DNA from: Paucibacter sp. Y2R2-4 | GTDB taxonomy: Bacteria > Pseudomonadota > Gammaproteobacteria > Burkholderiales > Burkholderiaceae_C | DNA length: 64,000 nt | Direction: 5' to 3' | Assembly (NCBI RefSeq): GCF_025717535.1 | Contig: NZ_JAJIRO010000003.1 | Location: 310,001 to 374,000 of the forward strand | In this document: positions 27,782 through 37,025 of the stretch, one piece after another | How the letters are laid out: each line of letters starts with the position of its first letter | How positions within the stretch are numbered: the first letter of the stretch is position 1 | The notes under the pieces: generated by a model | Database searches by the model: none | Seen by the model: the letters and a program-made list of their open reading frames with translations, nothing else | Told to the model about the DNA's origin: nothing | Made by a program: the position numbers and the translations under genes

Positions 27782-29572
27782 ATGGTCAACCAGTCCCCAT
27801 TTTTCTTGTCGTCAATGCAGCGCGGGCGGTGGCCCGTGTTGTCGCTTCGGCCGTGGGCCTCTTTTTTGCGCGGGATCTTTTGCGCGCTGGTCCTGCTTTT
27901 TGCGGCCAGGTTCGCCCTCGCCAACACCTTGGTCTTGAGCGAAGTGGCGCTACAGGCGCCGATCACCCTGGGCGACCGCGTCGAGGTTTTTGTGGAAGCG
28001 CCTGGGCAGCCTTTGGACTTGCAGCAAGCCCGCGCGGCGCACTTCCATCCGGGGACTCAGCCGGTGCTCAGCTTCGGCCTTGGGGCGCGACCGGTTTGGT
28101 TGCGCTTGCGCATCGACAACCCACAGCCGCAAGCCTTGAACTTGCATCTTCAAGTCGGTACCACCTGGCTCGATCGGCTTGAGGTCTATGTGCTCAGCCC
28201 CGAGGGCCAAACGCAATACCGGGCACTGACGGGAGACGAGCAAGTGCCTGCACAGGGTTTGACGCCGGTGCAGGGTTTCGTCTTGCCCGTACCGATTGAA
28301 GTCGGCCGCAGCGAACTCTATGTGCGGCTGGCCTCTAACGATCCCATGCTGCTGCCCCTGACTCTGATGACGGCGGAGCAGGCCCATCAAATTGAGCGCC
28401 AGCTGAGCTACGGCTACGGTTTTCTGTATGGTTTTTTGCTGGCGCTGTGTGCCTACAACCTGATGATTTATCTGGGCCTCAGGGAGCGCAGCTATTTGTT
28501 TTACGGCTTGTATTTGCTCTCCATCATCGGGGTGAATATGGCGTACACCGGACATGGCTATGCCTGGCTGTGGCCGGACTCCCCTTTGATCCAACGCCAC
28601 ATCATTTTGGCGCTGATGGTCTTGTTCGGTTGCAGCGGACTTTTGTTCGCTGCGCGCTTCTTGGCCTTGGCCGAACATGCGCCGCGGGTGCTTGCAACGG
28701 TGCGCTGGTTTTGCGCGCTAGGTCTGTCGAGCTTGGCCTTGCTCTACCTGGCCGGCCAACATGTTGCGGCCACCTATTTGGCATTTGCTTTTGTGAGTGT
28801 TTTTACCGTGCTCATGGTGGCGCTGGGCGTACTGACCTTGCGCCATGGGCGCTTGGCCGGGCGCTACTTTTTGATGGCGGCGCTGTGCGGCATGGTGGGC
28901 ACGGCAATCACTGCTTTGTCGGTCTGTGGCTTGATGCCCTATCGCAACTGGACCTTTCACGCGCTGGAGCTTGGCATCGTGATCGAGGCCACCTTGCTGG
29001 TCTTGGCCCTTGCCCATTGGGTGCGTGAACAGCAGCGTGCGGCTTTGCGGGCGGAGCAGCTCTCGCGCCTGGACCCCCTGACCGGGCTGCGCAATCGCCG
29101 CTCGTTCTGGGAGTTGGCGGAATCGGTGTGGAGCACCGCGCTGCGAAATGGTCGCCCTCTCAGCCTGGTGATGTTGGACTTGGACCATTTCAAACAGATC
29201 AATGAGCATGGCGGCCATCAAGCGGGGGACCAGGCCTTGATTCAAGTGGCCGAAGTGCTGACGCAGGAGCGCCGCAGCGGCGATGTGCTGGCACGCTGGG
29301 GCGGCGAGGAATTCATGCTGCTATTGCCCGAAACGCAGTTGGAGCAAGCTTGCGCTTTGGCGGAGCGGATTCGCCTGGCCATCGAGGCCAAACGACCGCT
29401 GCTCAACAATGTGAAGCCCGTCGTGACCTGCAGCCTCGGCGTCGTCGAGTTGCATGATCACGTCAGCCTGGAAGCCCTGATTCATGTGGCCGACGAGCGC
29501 TTGCGTCAAGCCAAGAAGCTAGGCCGCAATCGCGTTGAGCCGCCGCCCAAGGCTCAGCCTAGCGCCTGGTAG
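27782..29572 (+). CDS. 7TMR-DISM sensor diguanylate cyclase
   Basis: 596 residues from the ATG at 27782 (an ATG at 27815 is also possible). After a signal/anchor segment comes a periplasmic 7TMR-DISM extracellular domain, a beta-rich carbohydrate-binding-like fold (VWLRLRIDNPQPQALNLHLQ). Seven transmembrane helices follow (YGFLYGFLLALCAYNLMIYL onward), then GGDEF with GGEEF (LARWGGEEFMLLLP) and I-site RSGD. It should couple an external small-molecule signal to c-di-GMP synthesis. The C-terminus overlaps the convergent parA-like gene by 19 bp. Confidence 0.9.
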   Translation: MVNQSPFFLSSMQRGRWPVLSLRPWASFLRGIFCALVLLFAARFALANTLVLSEVALQAPITLGDRVEVFVEAPGQPLDLQQARAAHFHPGTQPVLSFGLGARPVWLRLRIDNPQPQALNLHLQVGTTWLDRLEVYVLSPEGQTQYRALTGDEQVPAQGLTPVQGFVLPVPIEVGRSELYVRLASNDPMLLPLTLMTAEQAHQIERQLSYGYGFLYGFLLALCAYNLMIYLGLRERSYLFYGLYLLSIIGVNMAYTGHGYAWLWPDSPLIQRHIILALMVLFGCSGLLFAARFLALAEHAPRVLATVRWFCALGLSSLALLYLAGQHVAATYLAFAFVSVFTVLMVALGVLTLRHGRLAGRYFLMAALCGMVGTAITALSVCGLMPYRNWTFHALELGIVIEATLLVLALAHWVREQQRAALRAEQLSRLDPLTGLRNRRSFWELAESVWSTALRNGRPLSLVMLDLDHFKQINEHGGHQAGDQALIQVAEVLTQERRSGDVLARWGGEEFMLLLPETQLEQACALAERIRLAIEAKRPLLNNVKPVVTCSLGVVELHDHVSLEALIHVADERLRQAKKLGRNRVEPPPKAQPSAW

Positions 29573-30318
29573 AGCGCGACGAACTCCTGGCTCAGCTTGT
29601 GCTTGGGGTCGAGGTGAATCATCGGTCGCGCCAATTCATGCGATTCCTTGACCTTGACGCTGGCGCTCAAATACGGCGCTAGCACCGGCAGGCCCTCATC
29701 GATCAAGGCCTGCACCGTGCGCTGCGGCAAGGCGGCGCGCGCTTGAAACTGGTTGACCACAATGCCACCCACGACCAGGTCTTTGTTGTGATCCGCTTGG
29801 ATCTCTTGGACGTTCTCGATCAACTCATACAGCGCCCGGCGCGAGAAGTCATCGCAGTCGAAGGGGATCAGGCAGGCCTGGGCAGCGATCAGGGCCGAGC
29901 GGGTGTAGAAATTCAGCGAGGGTGGGGTGTCGATCCAGATTTCGTCATAGTCTTCGCCCAGCTCGATCAAAGCGTCGCGCAGCTTGTAAATCTTGTAGCG
30001 GCTCTCCAGCTTGCTGTGCAACTCATCCAGCGCTGGGCCGGCAGGCATCAGATGCAGGTTCTCCCAAGGGGTCTCGACAATGAAGTCGCTGGTCTTGGGC
30101 GACCTGACGCTGAACTTCAGCGTGGTCTCAAAAAACTCGGCCGCGCCCGGCCCTGCGTCATCCGCCGCCTCGCCTAGCAAATAGCGGGTTGAATTGCCTT
30201 GTCGGTCCAGGTCCACCAGCAAGGTGCGCTGGCCCTGGTGGGCGGCGATGGCGGCCAGATTGCTGGCAATGGTGGACTTGCCGACCCCACCCTTTTGGTT
30301 GAAAACGACGCGACGCAT
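29554..30318 (-). CDS. Orphan ParA/MinD-family ATPase
   Basis: 254 residues with the deviant Walker A (FNQKGGVGKSTIASNLAAIA), DLDRQGNST, and Walker B WIDTPPSLNF. No parB-like gene or parS-like cluster is next to it, so it is probably not the chromosome-partition ParA; members like this position other cargo. The ATG at 30318 gives the canonical N-terminus; a longer frame to 30489 has no family similarity. Confidence 0.88.
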   Translation of the reverse strand: MRRVVFNQKGGVGKSTIASNLAAIAAHQGQRTLLVDLDRQGNSTRYLLGEAADDAGPGAAEFFETTLKFSVRSPKTSDFIVETPWENLHLMPAGPALDELHSKLESRYKIYKLRDALIELGEDYDEIWIDTPPSLNFYTRSALIAAQACLIPFDCDDFSRRALYELIENVQEIQADHNKDLVVGGIVVNQFQARAALPQRTVQALIDEGLPVLAPYLSASVKVKESHELARPMIHLDPKHKLSQEFVALYQALG

Positions 30319-30618
30319 GCCGGCTCCCTGGCGCAGTTGCAATGCCGGTATTGTGCACTGCAACATAGACCTTTGCCGGCCCGACTTCCGCCCATTCGAG
30401 CGATGCCCTCCCCCTAGCCAGGGTGGGTTGCTGAAGAATTCAAGCCCTTTGGCAGACTGGCCAATCAATCTGTCACACAGCTTGGCCACACTGGCGCCGC
30501 TCTTGGCATCAGTCCGTCGGCATGCGTGCGCTGACGCGGGCCGGTTTGAGCCTGCTCAGCCTGTTTGTCCGCAAGCGCCAAGCTTGTTTCTTCCCCAGGT
30601 CTCCCTTCAAAACGCGAT
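30319..30618. other. Divergent intergenic region
   Basis: 300 bp between the leftward parA-like gene and the rightward PEP-CTERM gene. Promoters for both must lie here. I see no distinct operator or RNA. Confidence 0.35.
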
Positions 30619-31650
30619 ATGAATATCAAACACCTGATCGTGGCCCTTGCGGCCGCAAGTGCTGGCTTCGCTCACGCGGGCAATAGCCTCAATTTGGCCA
30701 ATTACAAAGTCAGCGCCACCTATGCCCTGGATGTTCTGGGCGGCACCACCGCCGGTCAAATCTCGGGCTTGGAGGCATCCGCCGTCAGCTATGCGCGCGA
30801 TCGCGGCAGCCTGTTCTATGTCGGTGATGAGGGCACCGGCGTGGTGGAAATCTCTCTGACCGGCCAGGTGCTGGGCAAGATGGCCTTTGACTGGACGGGC
30901 ACCGGCAGCACCAAGCATGACACCGAAGGCCTGGCTTATCTGGGCGGCGGCGTCTTGGCCGTCAGCGAAGAGCGTCTGCAAGACGTTTACAAATTCAGCT
31001 TTGTGAATGGTGGCAGCGCCGCGCTGAAGAACAACTTTGTTTCGATCGCGAACGACAAGGTCGGCAATAACGGCATCGAAGGCCTGAGCTACGACGCTCG
31101 CAATGGCGGCAGCTTCATCACCGTCAAACAGCAAACCCCGCAAAACGTGTTGGCTGGCAACCTCAGCTTTGCCGCCGCCACCGGCAATCCGCCTTCGACC
31201 TCGGGCGATGGCTCCACCCCCCCGGGTGGCGGCGTGGCTCAGATGAGCAGCCTGTTCGACCCCACCCTCATGGGGCTGAGCACCTTGTCCGATGTGCAGA
31301 CCTTGTCGTCCGTCGATGCGCTGGCCGGGACTTCGGCTGCGGACCATCTGCTGGTCTTGAGCCTGGGTTCACGTCAGCTGGTGGAGGTCAATCGCCAGGG
31401 TCAGGTCTTGAGCAGCTTTGATCTGAGCTCCGTGTTGCCGAACAATGGCATCGAAGGCGTGACCATTGACGAAAAGGGCACCATCTACCTGGTGGCTGAG
31501 CAAGACCAGACCGGTTCGGCCCTGCCCGGCGTGCAGTCGCAGCTGATCGTCTTGAGCGCCATCGCCCCGGTGCCTGAGCCATCGACCTACGGTCTGATGG
31601 CCCTGGGCCTGGGACTGCTGGGCCTGCAAGCGCGTCGTCGCCGGGCTTGA
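30619..31650 (+). CDS. PEP-CTERM protein with SdiA-regulated/phytase-like beta-propeller
   Basis: 343 residues: signal peptide (residues 1-20), then propeller-like repeats (LEASAVSYARDRGSLFYVGD, DTEGLAYLGGGVLAVSEERL, GIEGLSYDARNGGSFITVKQ, GIEGVTIDEKGTIYLVAEQD). These fit the SdiA-regulated / esterase-like family. The C-terminus is a PEP-CTERM signal: VPEPSTYGLMALGLGLLGL then RRRRA. It is probably sorted to the surface by an exosortase encoded elsewhere. Enzymatic activity is not established. Confidence 0.85.
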   Translation: MNIKHLIVALAAASAGFAHAGNSLNLANYKVSATYALDVLGGTTAGQISGLEASAVSYARDRGSLFYVGDEGTGVVEISLTGQVLGKMAFDWTGTGSTKHDTEGLAYLGGGVLAVSEERLQDVYKFSFVNGGSAALKNNFVSIANDKVGNNGIEGLSYDARNGGSFITVKQQTPQNVLAGNLSFAAATGNPPSTSGDGSTPPGGGVAQMSSLFDPTLMGLSTLSDVQTLSSVDALAGTSAADHLLVLSLGSRQLVEVNRQGQVLSSFDLSSVLPNNGIEGVTIDEKGTIYLVAEQDQTGSALPGVQSQLIVLSAIAPVPEPSTYGLMALGLGLLGLQARRRRA

Positions 31651-31655
31651 GCCAT

Positions 31656-31676
31656 GAGGCGGGCGGGCCCCGCCTC
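31656..31676. terminator. Hairpin between convergent genes, likely bidirectional terminator
   Basis: A perfect 8-bp stem GAGGCGGG / CCCGCCTC with a 5-base loop sits between two convergent stops. The T-tract is weak, so termination strength is uncertain. Confidence 0.6.
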
Positions 31677-31690
31677 CTATCTTTGGGGCT

Positions 31691-32422
31691 TCAGCTGAAC
31701 CAGTCTTCGTCCGGCAGTTTGGCGAAGACGCGTTTCAGCCCCTCGCCCCAGCCGCGCCGCAGCTTGTTGAAGTAGGGGTCGTCGGCGGTGACGCGGTGCG
31801 GCTCCGCCTTGGCAAAGCTATTGGCGCGGTAGAGCAGCATGTCGATGGGCAGGCCGACCGAGAGATTGCTGCGAATGGTCGAGTCAAATGAGATCAGCGT
31901 GCACTTGGCGGCTTCCTTCAGCGAGGTGCCGGTGTTGATGACGCGGTCGATGATGGGTTTGCCGTACTTGCTCTCGCCAATCTGAAAGTAAGGCGTGTCT
32001 TCGCAGGCCTCGATGAAGTTGCCTTGGGCGTAGACATGAAAGAGTCGTGGCTCCTCGCCCCGAATCTGGCCGCCGACAATGAAGTTACCGCCGAAGTCCA
32101 CGCCCTGGCCGAGCGACTGTGCGTTCGCGTCGCGGGCCACGATTTCCTTGACGGTGCGGCCGACCAACTCGGCCACGTCGTACATGGAGCTGCGGTTCAG
32201 CAGATGCTCGCCTTCGTGTTCCAGCCTTTGTCGCAGCAGGCTGATGACGCTTTGCGTGGTGGCCAGATTGCCGGCGCTGAGCAAAACGATCAGTCGCTCG
32301 CCCTCTTGCTCAAACACGCTCATCTTGCGGAAGGTGGCGATGTGGTCGACGCCGGCATTGGTGCGCGAGTCGGAGGCGAAGAGCAGGCCGGCGTCGAGAC
32401 GCATGGCAACGCAGTAAGTCAT
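31691..32422 (-). CDS. Proteasome-type protease Anbu
   Basis: 243 residues. The sequence starts MTYCVAMRLDAGLLFASDSR with Thr2 as the expected N-terminal nucleophile after Met removal, and a proteasome beta-fold segment GVDFGGNFIVGGQ. This is the ancestral beta-subunit (Anbu/BPH) family related to HslV. The next three upstream genes are exactly the partners it is known to travel with, which makes the call secure. The substrate and assembly state in vivo are poorly understood. Confidence 0.92.
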   Translation of the reverse strand: MTYCVAMRLDAGLLFASDSRTNAGVDHIATFRKMSVFEQEGERLIVLLSAGNLATTQSVISLLRQRLEHEGEHLLNRSSMYDVAELVGRTVKEIVARDANAQSLGQGVDFGGNFIVGGQIRGEEPRLFHVYAQGNFIEACEDTPYFQIGESKYGKPIIDRVINTGTSLKEAAKCTLISFDSTIRSNLSVGLPIDMLLYRANSFAKAEPHRVTADDPYFNKLRRGWGEGLKRVFAKLPDEDWFS

Positions 32423-32479
32423 GGCGAGGAGTCAGGCTAGAGCTGGGGCTGAGCGAGATTATCTTCTTTGGCCGCAGCC

Positions 32480-33307
32480 TCACTGTTCGGGCAAGACCTG
32501 AGCCACCGAGACTTGCACCACCGCGCGCATCGCCTCCAGCCCGCCGCCCAAGCGCATGCCGCGCACCGGGCAGGCGTCCAGATAGTCGGCGCCCAGGGCC
32601 AGCTTCACATAGCGTCCATCGGCCAGGCATTGGTTGGAGACATCAAAGCCCAGCCAACCCGCCGGGCGCCCGTTCTGCTCGGGCAGCCAGGTCTCCGCCC
32701 AGGCATGGCTGGCCACATGTTCAAAGTCGGCGGCCAGATAGCCGGACACATAGCGGGTCGGCAGGCCCAGCAGGCGCGCACAGGTCGCGAAGACTTGGGC
32801 ATGGTCTTGGCAGACTCCCAGCCTCGAAGCAAAAGCTTGCGCGGCCGGCGTGGCGGCATCGGTTTCGCCCGGCGTGTAAGGCATGTGCTCGCCGAGTGCT
32901 TGCATCAGGCCCAAGAGACCCTCCCAGGCATCGGCGGCCACCGCGCCGGCATGAGCCTGAGCAAAGGCGTGCAGGGCCGCATCGGCCTGGGTCAGCGCTG
33001 AGTCGCGCAGAAACACCGCCGGCGGAAACTGTTGCAAGGAGGCCTCGGGCTGAGGCGGCCCGTCATCGGTTTCGACCACGCCGCGTGCATGCAGATGGAT
33101 CTCCAGATGCGGCTCATCCAGGGTCAGCACATGCATGACATTGCCGTAGGCATCCAGGCAGCGGCTGGCCTGGGCAGGCAGGCTCAAGGCCCAGCTCAAC
33201 ACCTTTTGCCTGGGGCCGTCGCTGGGCGTCAGCCGCAGGTATTGGGTGCTGCGCTTGACCGGGCTGGCGTAGCGGTAAACCGTTTCGTGGGCGATATTGA
33301 GATGCAC
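32480..33307 (-). CDS. Transglutaminase-like cysteine peptidase of the Anbu cluster
   Basis: 275 residues. The N-terminal beta domain (MHLNIAHETVYRYASPVKRS) is typical of bacterial transglutaminase-N proteins. The catalytic triad is Cys166 (GVCQDHA), His200 (SHAWAET) and Asp221 (GFDVSN), all present. It lies 57 bp from anbu in the same direction. In this cluster the protein is predicted to process or modify a peptide made by the ATP-grasp partner; that is inference from known neighbourhoods. Confidence 0.9.
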   Translation of the reverse strand: MHLNIAHETVYRYASPVKRSTQYLRLTPSDGPRQKVLSWALSLPAQASRCLDAYGNVMHVLTLDEPHLEIHLHARGVVETDDGPPQPEASLQQFPPAVFLRDSALTQADAALHAFAQAHAGAVAADAWEGLLGLMQALGEHMPYTPGETDAATPAAQAFASRLGVCQDHAQVFATCARLLGLPTRYVSGYLAADFEHVASHAWAETWLPEQNGRPAGWLGFDVSNQCLADGRYVKLALGADYLDACPVRGMRLGGGLEAMRAVVQVSVAQVLPEQ

Positions 33308-33336
33308 TTGAATAACCGGTTAGGAAATGTTGAACT

Positions 33337-34305
33337 TCAATTCGCTTCCAGATAAGCGGCGCGTATCGCGTCGCTGAGCTGGGCCGCATCGTCCAAAAAG
33401 CCGGTCAGCCAACGGTGCAGGCCGGTGCTGAGGATCTCATCCACCGCGCCGTACTCCAGCCGCAAAGACAGGCGTCCGGCCAATTGCTTGACCTCGCGCC
33501 CTGCATCGAGGGCACCCGGTCGTGCCTCGATCTGCGGCAGGATGCCACGAATCTCGTCACAGCAGGCGCGCAAGCTGCGTGGCACATCGGGGCGCAGGAT
33601 CAGCAGCTCGGTGACGCGGCGGCCATCCAGGCTGTCGCGATAGACCGCGTGATAGGCCTCAAAAGCCGAAAGCGAGCGCAAGAGCGCGCTCCAGGCATAA
33701 AAGTCCGGCGCACTCTCATGTGGCATGTCCACCGGCGCCAGGCTGGGCACCGCAGGCTCGATCAGCTGCGACTTCACATCCAGCAGGCGGGCGGTGTTGT
33801 CGGCGCGCTCGACGAAGGTGCCCAGCCGAATGAAGCAATACGCGTCATTGCGCTGCAGCGTGCCGTAAGTGGCGCCGCGAAACAAATGCGAGCGCTCCTT
33901 CACCCAGTCAAAGAAGCTGGAAACGCTGGCGATGCCGCGCTTGGGAAACTCGCGTCCCTCCAGCCAGGTGCTGTTGATGGCTTCCCACATCTCGGTGGTG
34001 ATCTGCCCGCGCACCGCATGGGCGTTCTCACGCGCCGAGCGCAGGCAACTCAGCACCGAAGCCGGGTTGCTCAAGTCCAGCGCCATGAAGTTGAACAGCG
34101 CCTCGGCCTCCAGCGTGTGCTGGCTGGCCGCAAAAGCCTCCAGCGTGCCGGTGACGGCCAGCGGCGCCGCCAATTCGGTCATCGCGCCACGCGACTGCGG
34201 CAGCAAAGACAACGAGTGCGTCACATCCAACATGCGCACCAAGTTCTCGGCGCGCTCCACATAACGGCTCATCCAATAGAGCTGCGCAGCGGTCCTAGAT
34301 AGCAT
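33337..34305 (-). CDS. Alpha-E domain protein
   Basis: 322 residues, all-helical. The start MLSRTAAQLYWMSRYVERAE is diagnostic of the alpha-E family, which accompanies circularly permuted ATP-grasp and transglutaminase genes. It lies between those two genes (29 bp and 69 bp gaps), so co-transcription is likely. Its role is unknown; suggested to build or carry a peptide. Confidence 0.9.
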   Translation of the reverse strand: MLSRTAAQLYWMSRYVERAENLVRMLDVTHSLSLLPQSRGAMTELAAPLAVTGTLEAFAASQHTLEAEALFNFMALDLSNPASVLSCLRSARENAHAVRGQITTEMWEAINSTWLEGREFPKRGIASVSSFFDWVKERSHLFRGATYGTLQRNDAYCFIRLGTFVERADNTARLLDVKSQLIEPAVPSLAPVDMPHESAPDFYAWSALLRSLSAFEAYHAVYRDSLDGRRVTELLILRPDVPRSLRACCDEIRGILPQIEARPGALDAGREVKQLAGRLSLRLEYGAVDEILSTGLHRWLTGFLDDAAQLSDAIRAAYLEAN

Positions 34306-34374
34306 TTGAAAACTCCATTCAAAGTCGAGAGCCTTGTCGGCGCCACATCAGTCGAGCCCACTGCCCGGGAGCCA

Positions 34375-35802
34375 TCAAGCCTCCAAAATCCAGGTGTCTT
34401 TGGTGCCGCCACCTTGCGAGGAGTTCACCACCAGGGAGCCTTGTTTCAGCGCCACACGGGTCAGGCCGCCGGCCACCATGCTGACCTCGCGGCCGCTCAG
34501 CACAAAGGGGCGCAGGTCGATGTGGCGCGGGGCGATGCCGTTCTCCACAAAGGTGGGGCAGCTGCTCAGGCACAGCGTCGGCTGGGCGATGTAGTTGCTG
34601 GGGTTGGCGCGCACCCGGGCTTTGAAGTCTTCGACCTCGGCGGCGGTGGAGGCCGGCCCGACCAACATGCCGTAGCCGCCGGCGCCGTGCACCTCCTTCA
34701 CCACCAGCTCGGCTATATGGTTCAGCACATGGTCCAGGTCGGCCGGTTTGCGGCATTGCCAGGTCGGCACGTTGTGCAGGATGGGCTCTTCGCCGAGGTA
34801 GAAGCGAATCATGTCCGGCACATAGGGGTAGATGGACTTGTCATCCGCCACGCCGGTGCCGATGGCATTCGCCAGGATCACATGGCCTTTTTTGTAGACC
34901 GAGAGCAGGCCGGGCACGCCTAGCATCGAGTCTGCGCGGAAGGCGAGCGGGTCCAAGAAGGCGTCGTCGATGCGGCGGTAGATCACATCCACCCGCTTCG
35001 GCCCCACCGTGGTGCGCATGTACAAGAACTCGTCTTTGACGAACAAGTCTTGCCCTTCAACCAGTTCCACGCCCATTTGCTGGGCCACGAAGGCGTGCTC
35101 GAAATAGGCGCTGTTGAAGGGGCCGGGCGTCAACACTACCACATTCGGCGTCTCGGCCAGGCTGGCGTGGCGCAAGGTGTTGAGCAAGAGGGTGGGGTAA
35201 TGCGCCACCGGCGCGACCGGGTACTTGGCGAATAACTCCGGAAATAAGCGCATCATCATCTTGCGGTTTTCCAGCATATAGCTGACGCCGCTGGGCACGC
35301 GCAAATTGTCTTCCAGCACGTAGTAGCCGCCGTCCGAATGGCGGATCAGGTCCACGCCGGTGATGTGGGCGTAGATGCCGTGCGGCAGATCCAGGCCTTG
35401 CATGGCCGGTTGGTATTGCGCATTGGCAAAGACCTGCTCGGCGGGCACCAGGCCGGCCTTGACGATCTCATGATCGTGATAGATGTCCCACAAGAAGCGG
35501 TTCAGCGCATTGACGCGCTGGCGCAGGCCGGCTTCCAGCATCGTCCATTCTTCGGCCGGCACGATGCGGGGCACGGTGTCAAAGGGGATCAGGCGCTCGG
35601 CCCCGGCCTCGTCGCCATAGACGGCAAAGGTGATGCCGACGCGGTGGAAAAGCAGATCGGCCTCGGCGCGCTTCTTGGCCAGGGCCTCGGGGGTTTGGGC
35701 ATGCAGCCAGTTGGCGAACTGCTGGTAGTGCGGCCGCAGTGCACCACTGGCGAGCAGCATCTCGTCGTGGTGCCCGGGGGCGGGGAGGGTCAGCGCATGC
35801 AT
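34375..35802 (-). CDS. Circularly permuted type 2 ATP-grasp protein
   Basis: 475 residues. Family segments GITFAVYGDEAGAERLIPFD, YVLEDNLRVPSGVSYMLENR, LANAIGTGVADDKSIYPYVP and VVKEVHGAGGYGMLVGP occur in order. These enzymes are predicted ATP-dependent ligases making a peptide-like product. It is the first gene of the leftward Anbu cluster (ATP-grasp, alpha-E, transglutaminase, anbu). The promoter should be in 35803-35986. Confidence 0.92.
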   Translation of the reverse strand: MHALTLPAPGHHDEMLLASGALRPHYQQFANWLHAQTPEALAKKRAEADLLFHRVGITFAVYGDEAGAERLIPFDTVPRIVPAEEWTMLEAGLRQRVNALNRFLWDIYHDHEIVKAGLVPAEQVFANAQYQPAMQGLDLPHGIYAHITGVDLIRHSDGGYYVLEDNLRVPSGVSYMLENRKMMMRLFPELFAKYPVAPVAHYPTLLLNTLRHASLAETPNVVVLTPGPFNSAYFEHAFVAQQMGVELVEGQDLFVKDEFLYMRTTVGPKRVDVIYRRIDDAFLDPLAFRADSMLGVPGLLSVYKKGHVILANAIGTGVADDKSIYPYVPDMIRFYLGEEPILHNVPTWQCRKPADLDHVLNHIAELVVKEVHGAGGYGMLVGPASTAAEVEDFKARVRANPSNYIAQPTLCLSSCPTFVENGIAPRHIDLRPFVLSGREVSMVAGGLTRVALKQGSLVVNSSQGGGTKDTWILEA

Positions 35803-35986
35803 GATGGGGCGGTCTCCGGCGGCTAGGTTTGAGCTGAACCACGCAAGCTCTGTGCCTGCTTTTGCAAGGCGGCTGCGGCTCGAGTGATGCCAAGCTTGCG
35901 CCTATTTGGGGCGCTTAGGGAGACTGCCTTGATTTGGTGCGGGTTTCAGGCCCGCCTTTGGTGCCCGCCTAGTGCCTGCCAAGGCT

Positions 35987-36919
35987 TCAGCCTCGCCGGG
36001 CGCTGGTCCACAACGCCGCCAGCACGATCAGGCCGCCGCCCAGCCAGGCGAGCGGGCTGAGCGTCTCGCCCAGGGCCACAACCGCAAACAAGGCGCCGAA
36101 GGCTGGCTCGCTGCTGGTCAGCAAGGCGAAGCGACTTGGCGTGCTGTGCTTGAGTGCCCAGTTCTGGGCGAAGAAGGCAAACACCGTGCAGCCCAGGACC
36201 AAATAGACCGTGGCCCACCAAAAAACGGGCTGGCTGGGCAGAGGCAGCAATGAAACGGCTTGGGGCGCCGAACTCAGCGCCCGCGTCAAGGCCAGCGCCA
36301 AGCTGCCAAAGCCGATCACCGCTGACTGCACTGCGGTCAAGGCCAGTGCCGGGGCGCTGCTGGCCTGCGTCAGCCGCGAGGTCATGCACACCGTCAGTGC
36401 GCGTAGCAGGGCGGCCGCCAGCATCAAGCCGTCCCCCAGGCCGAGCTGGCCGTGCAAGCCGCCGCTCAGCAGGGCCGCGCCCAGCAAGGACACGCCCGCA
36501 AAGCCGAACATCGCTCGCGCTGGCCGGCGCTTCAGCAGGCCCCATTCGACAAAGGGGGTGAAGACCACGCAAAGACTGATCAGAAAGGCCGCATTGCTGG
36601 CCAGGGTCAGGGCCAAGCCAAAGGTCTCGCACAAAAAGATGCTCAGCATCAGCAGGCCCAGTGGCAGGCCGCAGCGCAGCGCATCGCGGCGCTGCGCCGG
36701 CGTGCAGCGCAAGAGGCTGGGCAGCAGCAGGCCAAAGGTCAGCACAAAGCGCAAAGCCAGAAAGCCCAGCACCGGGTAGAACTGCAGCGCACTTTTGGCG
36801 ACGCCATAGCTGGTGCCCCAGACCAGGGCCACCAGCAAGAGCATCAGGTCCGCCAGGCGCATCAGTCTTCGGCTGGGGGTGGGGGATGAGGCGTCGGCAA
36901 GACGCAGGGAATGGCTCAT
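35987..36919 (-). CDS. EamA/DMT-family transporter
   Basis: 310 residues with ten predicted membrane helices in two EamA halves (LMLLLVALVWGTSYGVAKSA in the first; VYLVLGCTVFAFFAQNWALK in the second). Members export amino acids, nucleosides or other metabolites. The substrate is unknown. It is divergent from the LysR gene at 37026, which may regulate it. Confidence 0.88.
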   Translation of the reverse strand: MSHSLRLADASSPTPSRRLMRLADLMLLLVALVWGTSYGVAKSALQFYPVLGFLALRFVLTFGLLLPSLLRCTPAQRRDALRCGLPLGLLMLSIFLCETFGLALTLASNAAFLISLCVVFTPFVEWGLLKRRPARAMFGFAGVSLLGAALLSGGLHGQLGLGDGLMLAAALLRALTVCMTSRLTQASSAPALALTAVQSAVIGFGSLALALTRALSSAPQAVSLLPLPSQPVFWWATVYLVLGCTVFAFFAQNWALKHSTPSRFALLTSSEPAFGALFAVVALGETLSPLAWLGGGLIVLAALWTSARRG

Positions 36920-37025
36920 GGCGGGGGCGGAATCAGAAGCTGAAGAGAATGAGGCGATGTGCTGTCATTGTTCAGTTGAGCGCATAGATTGATAATCCCG
37001 GTCATCGGAATAGCATTTGTGCGCC

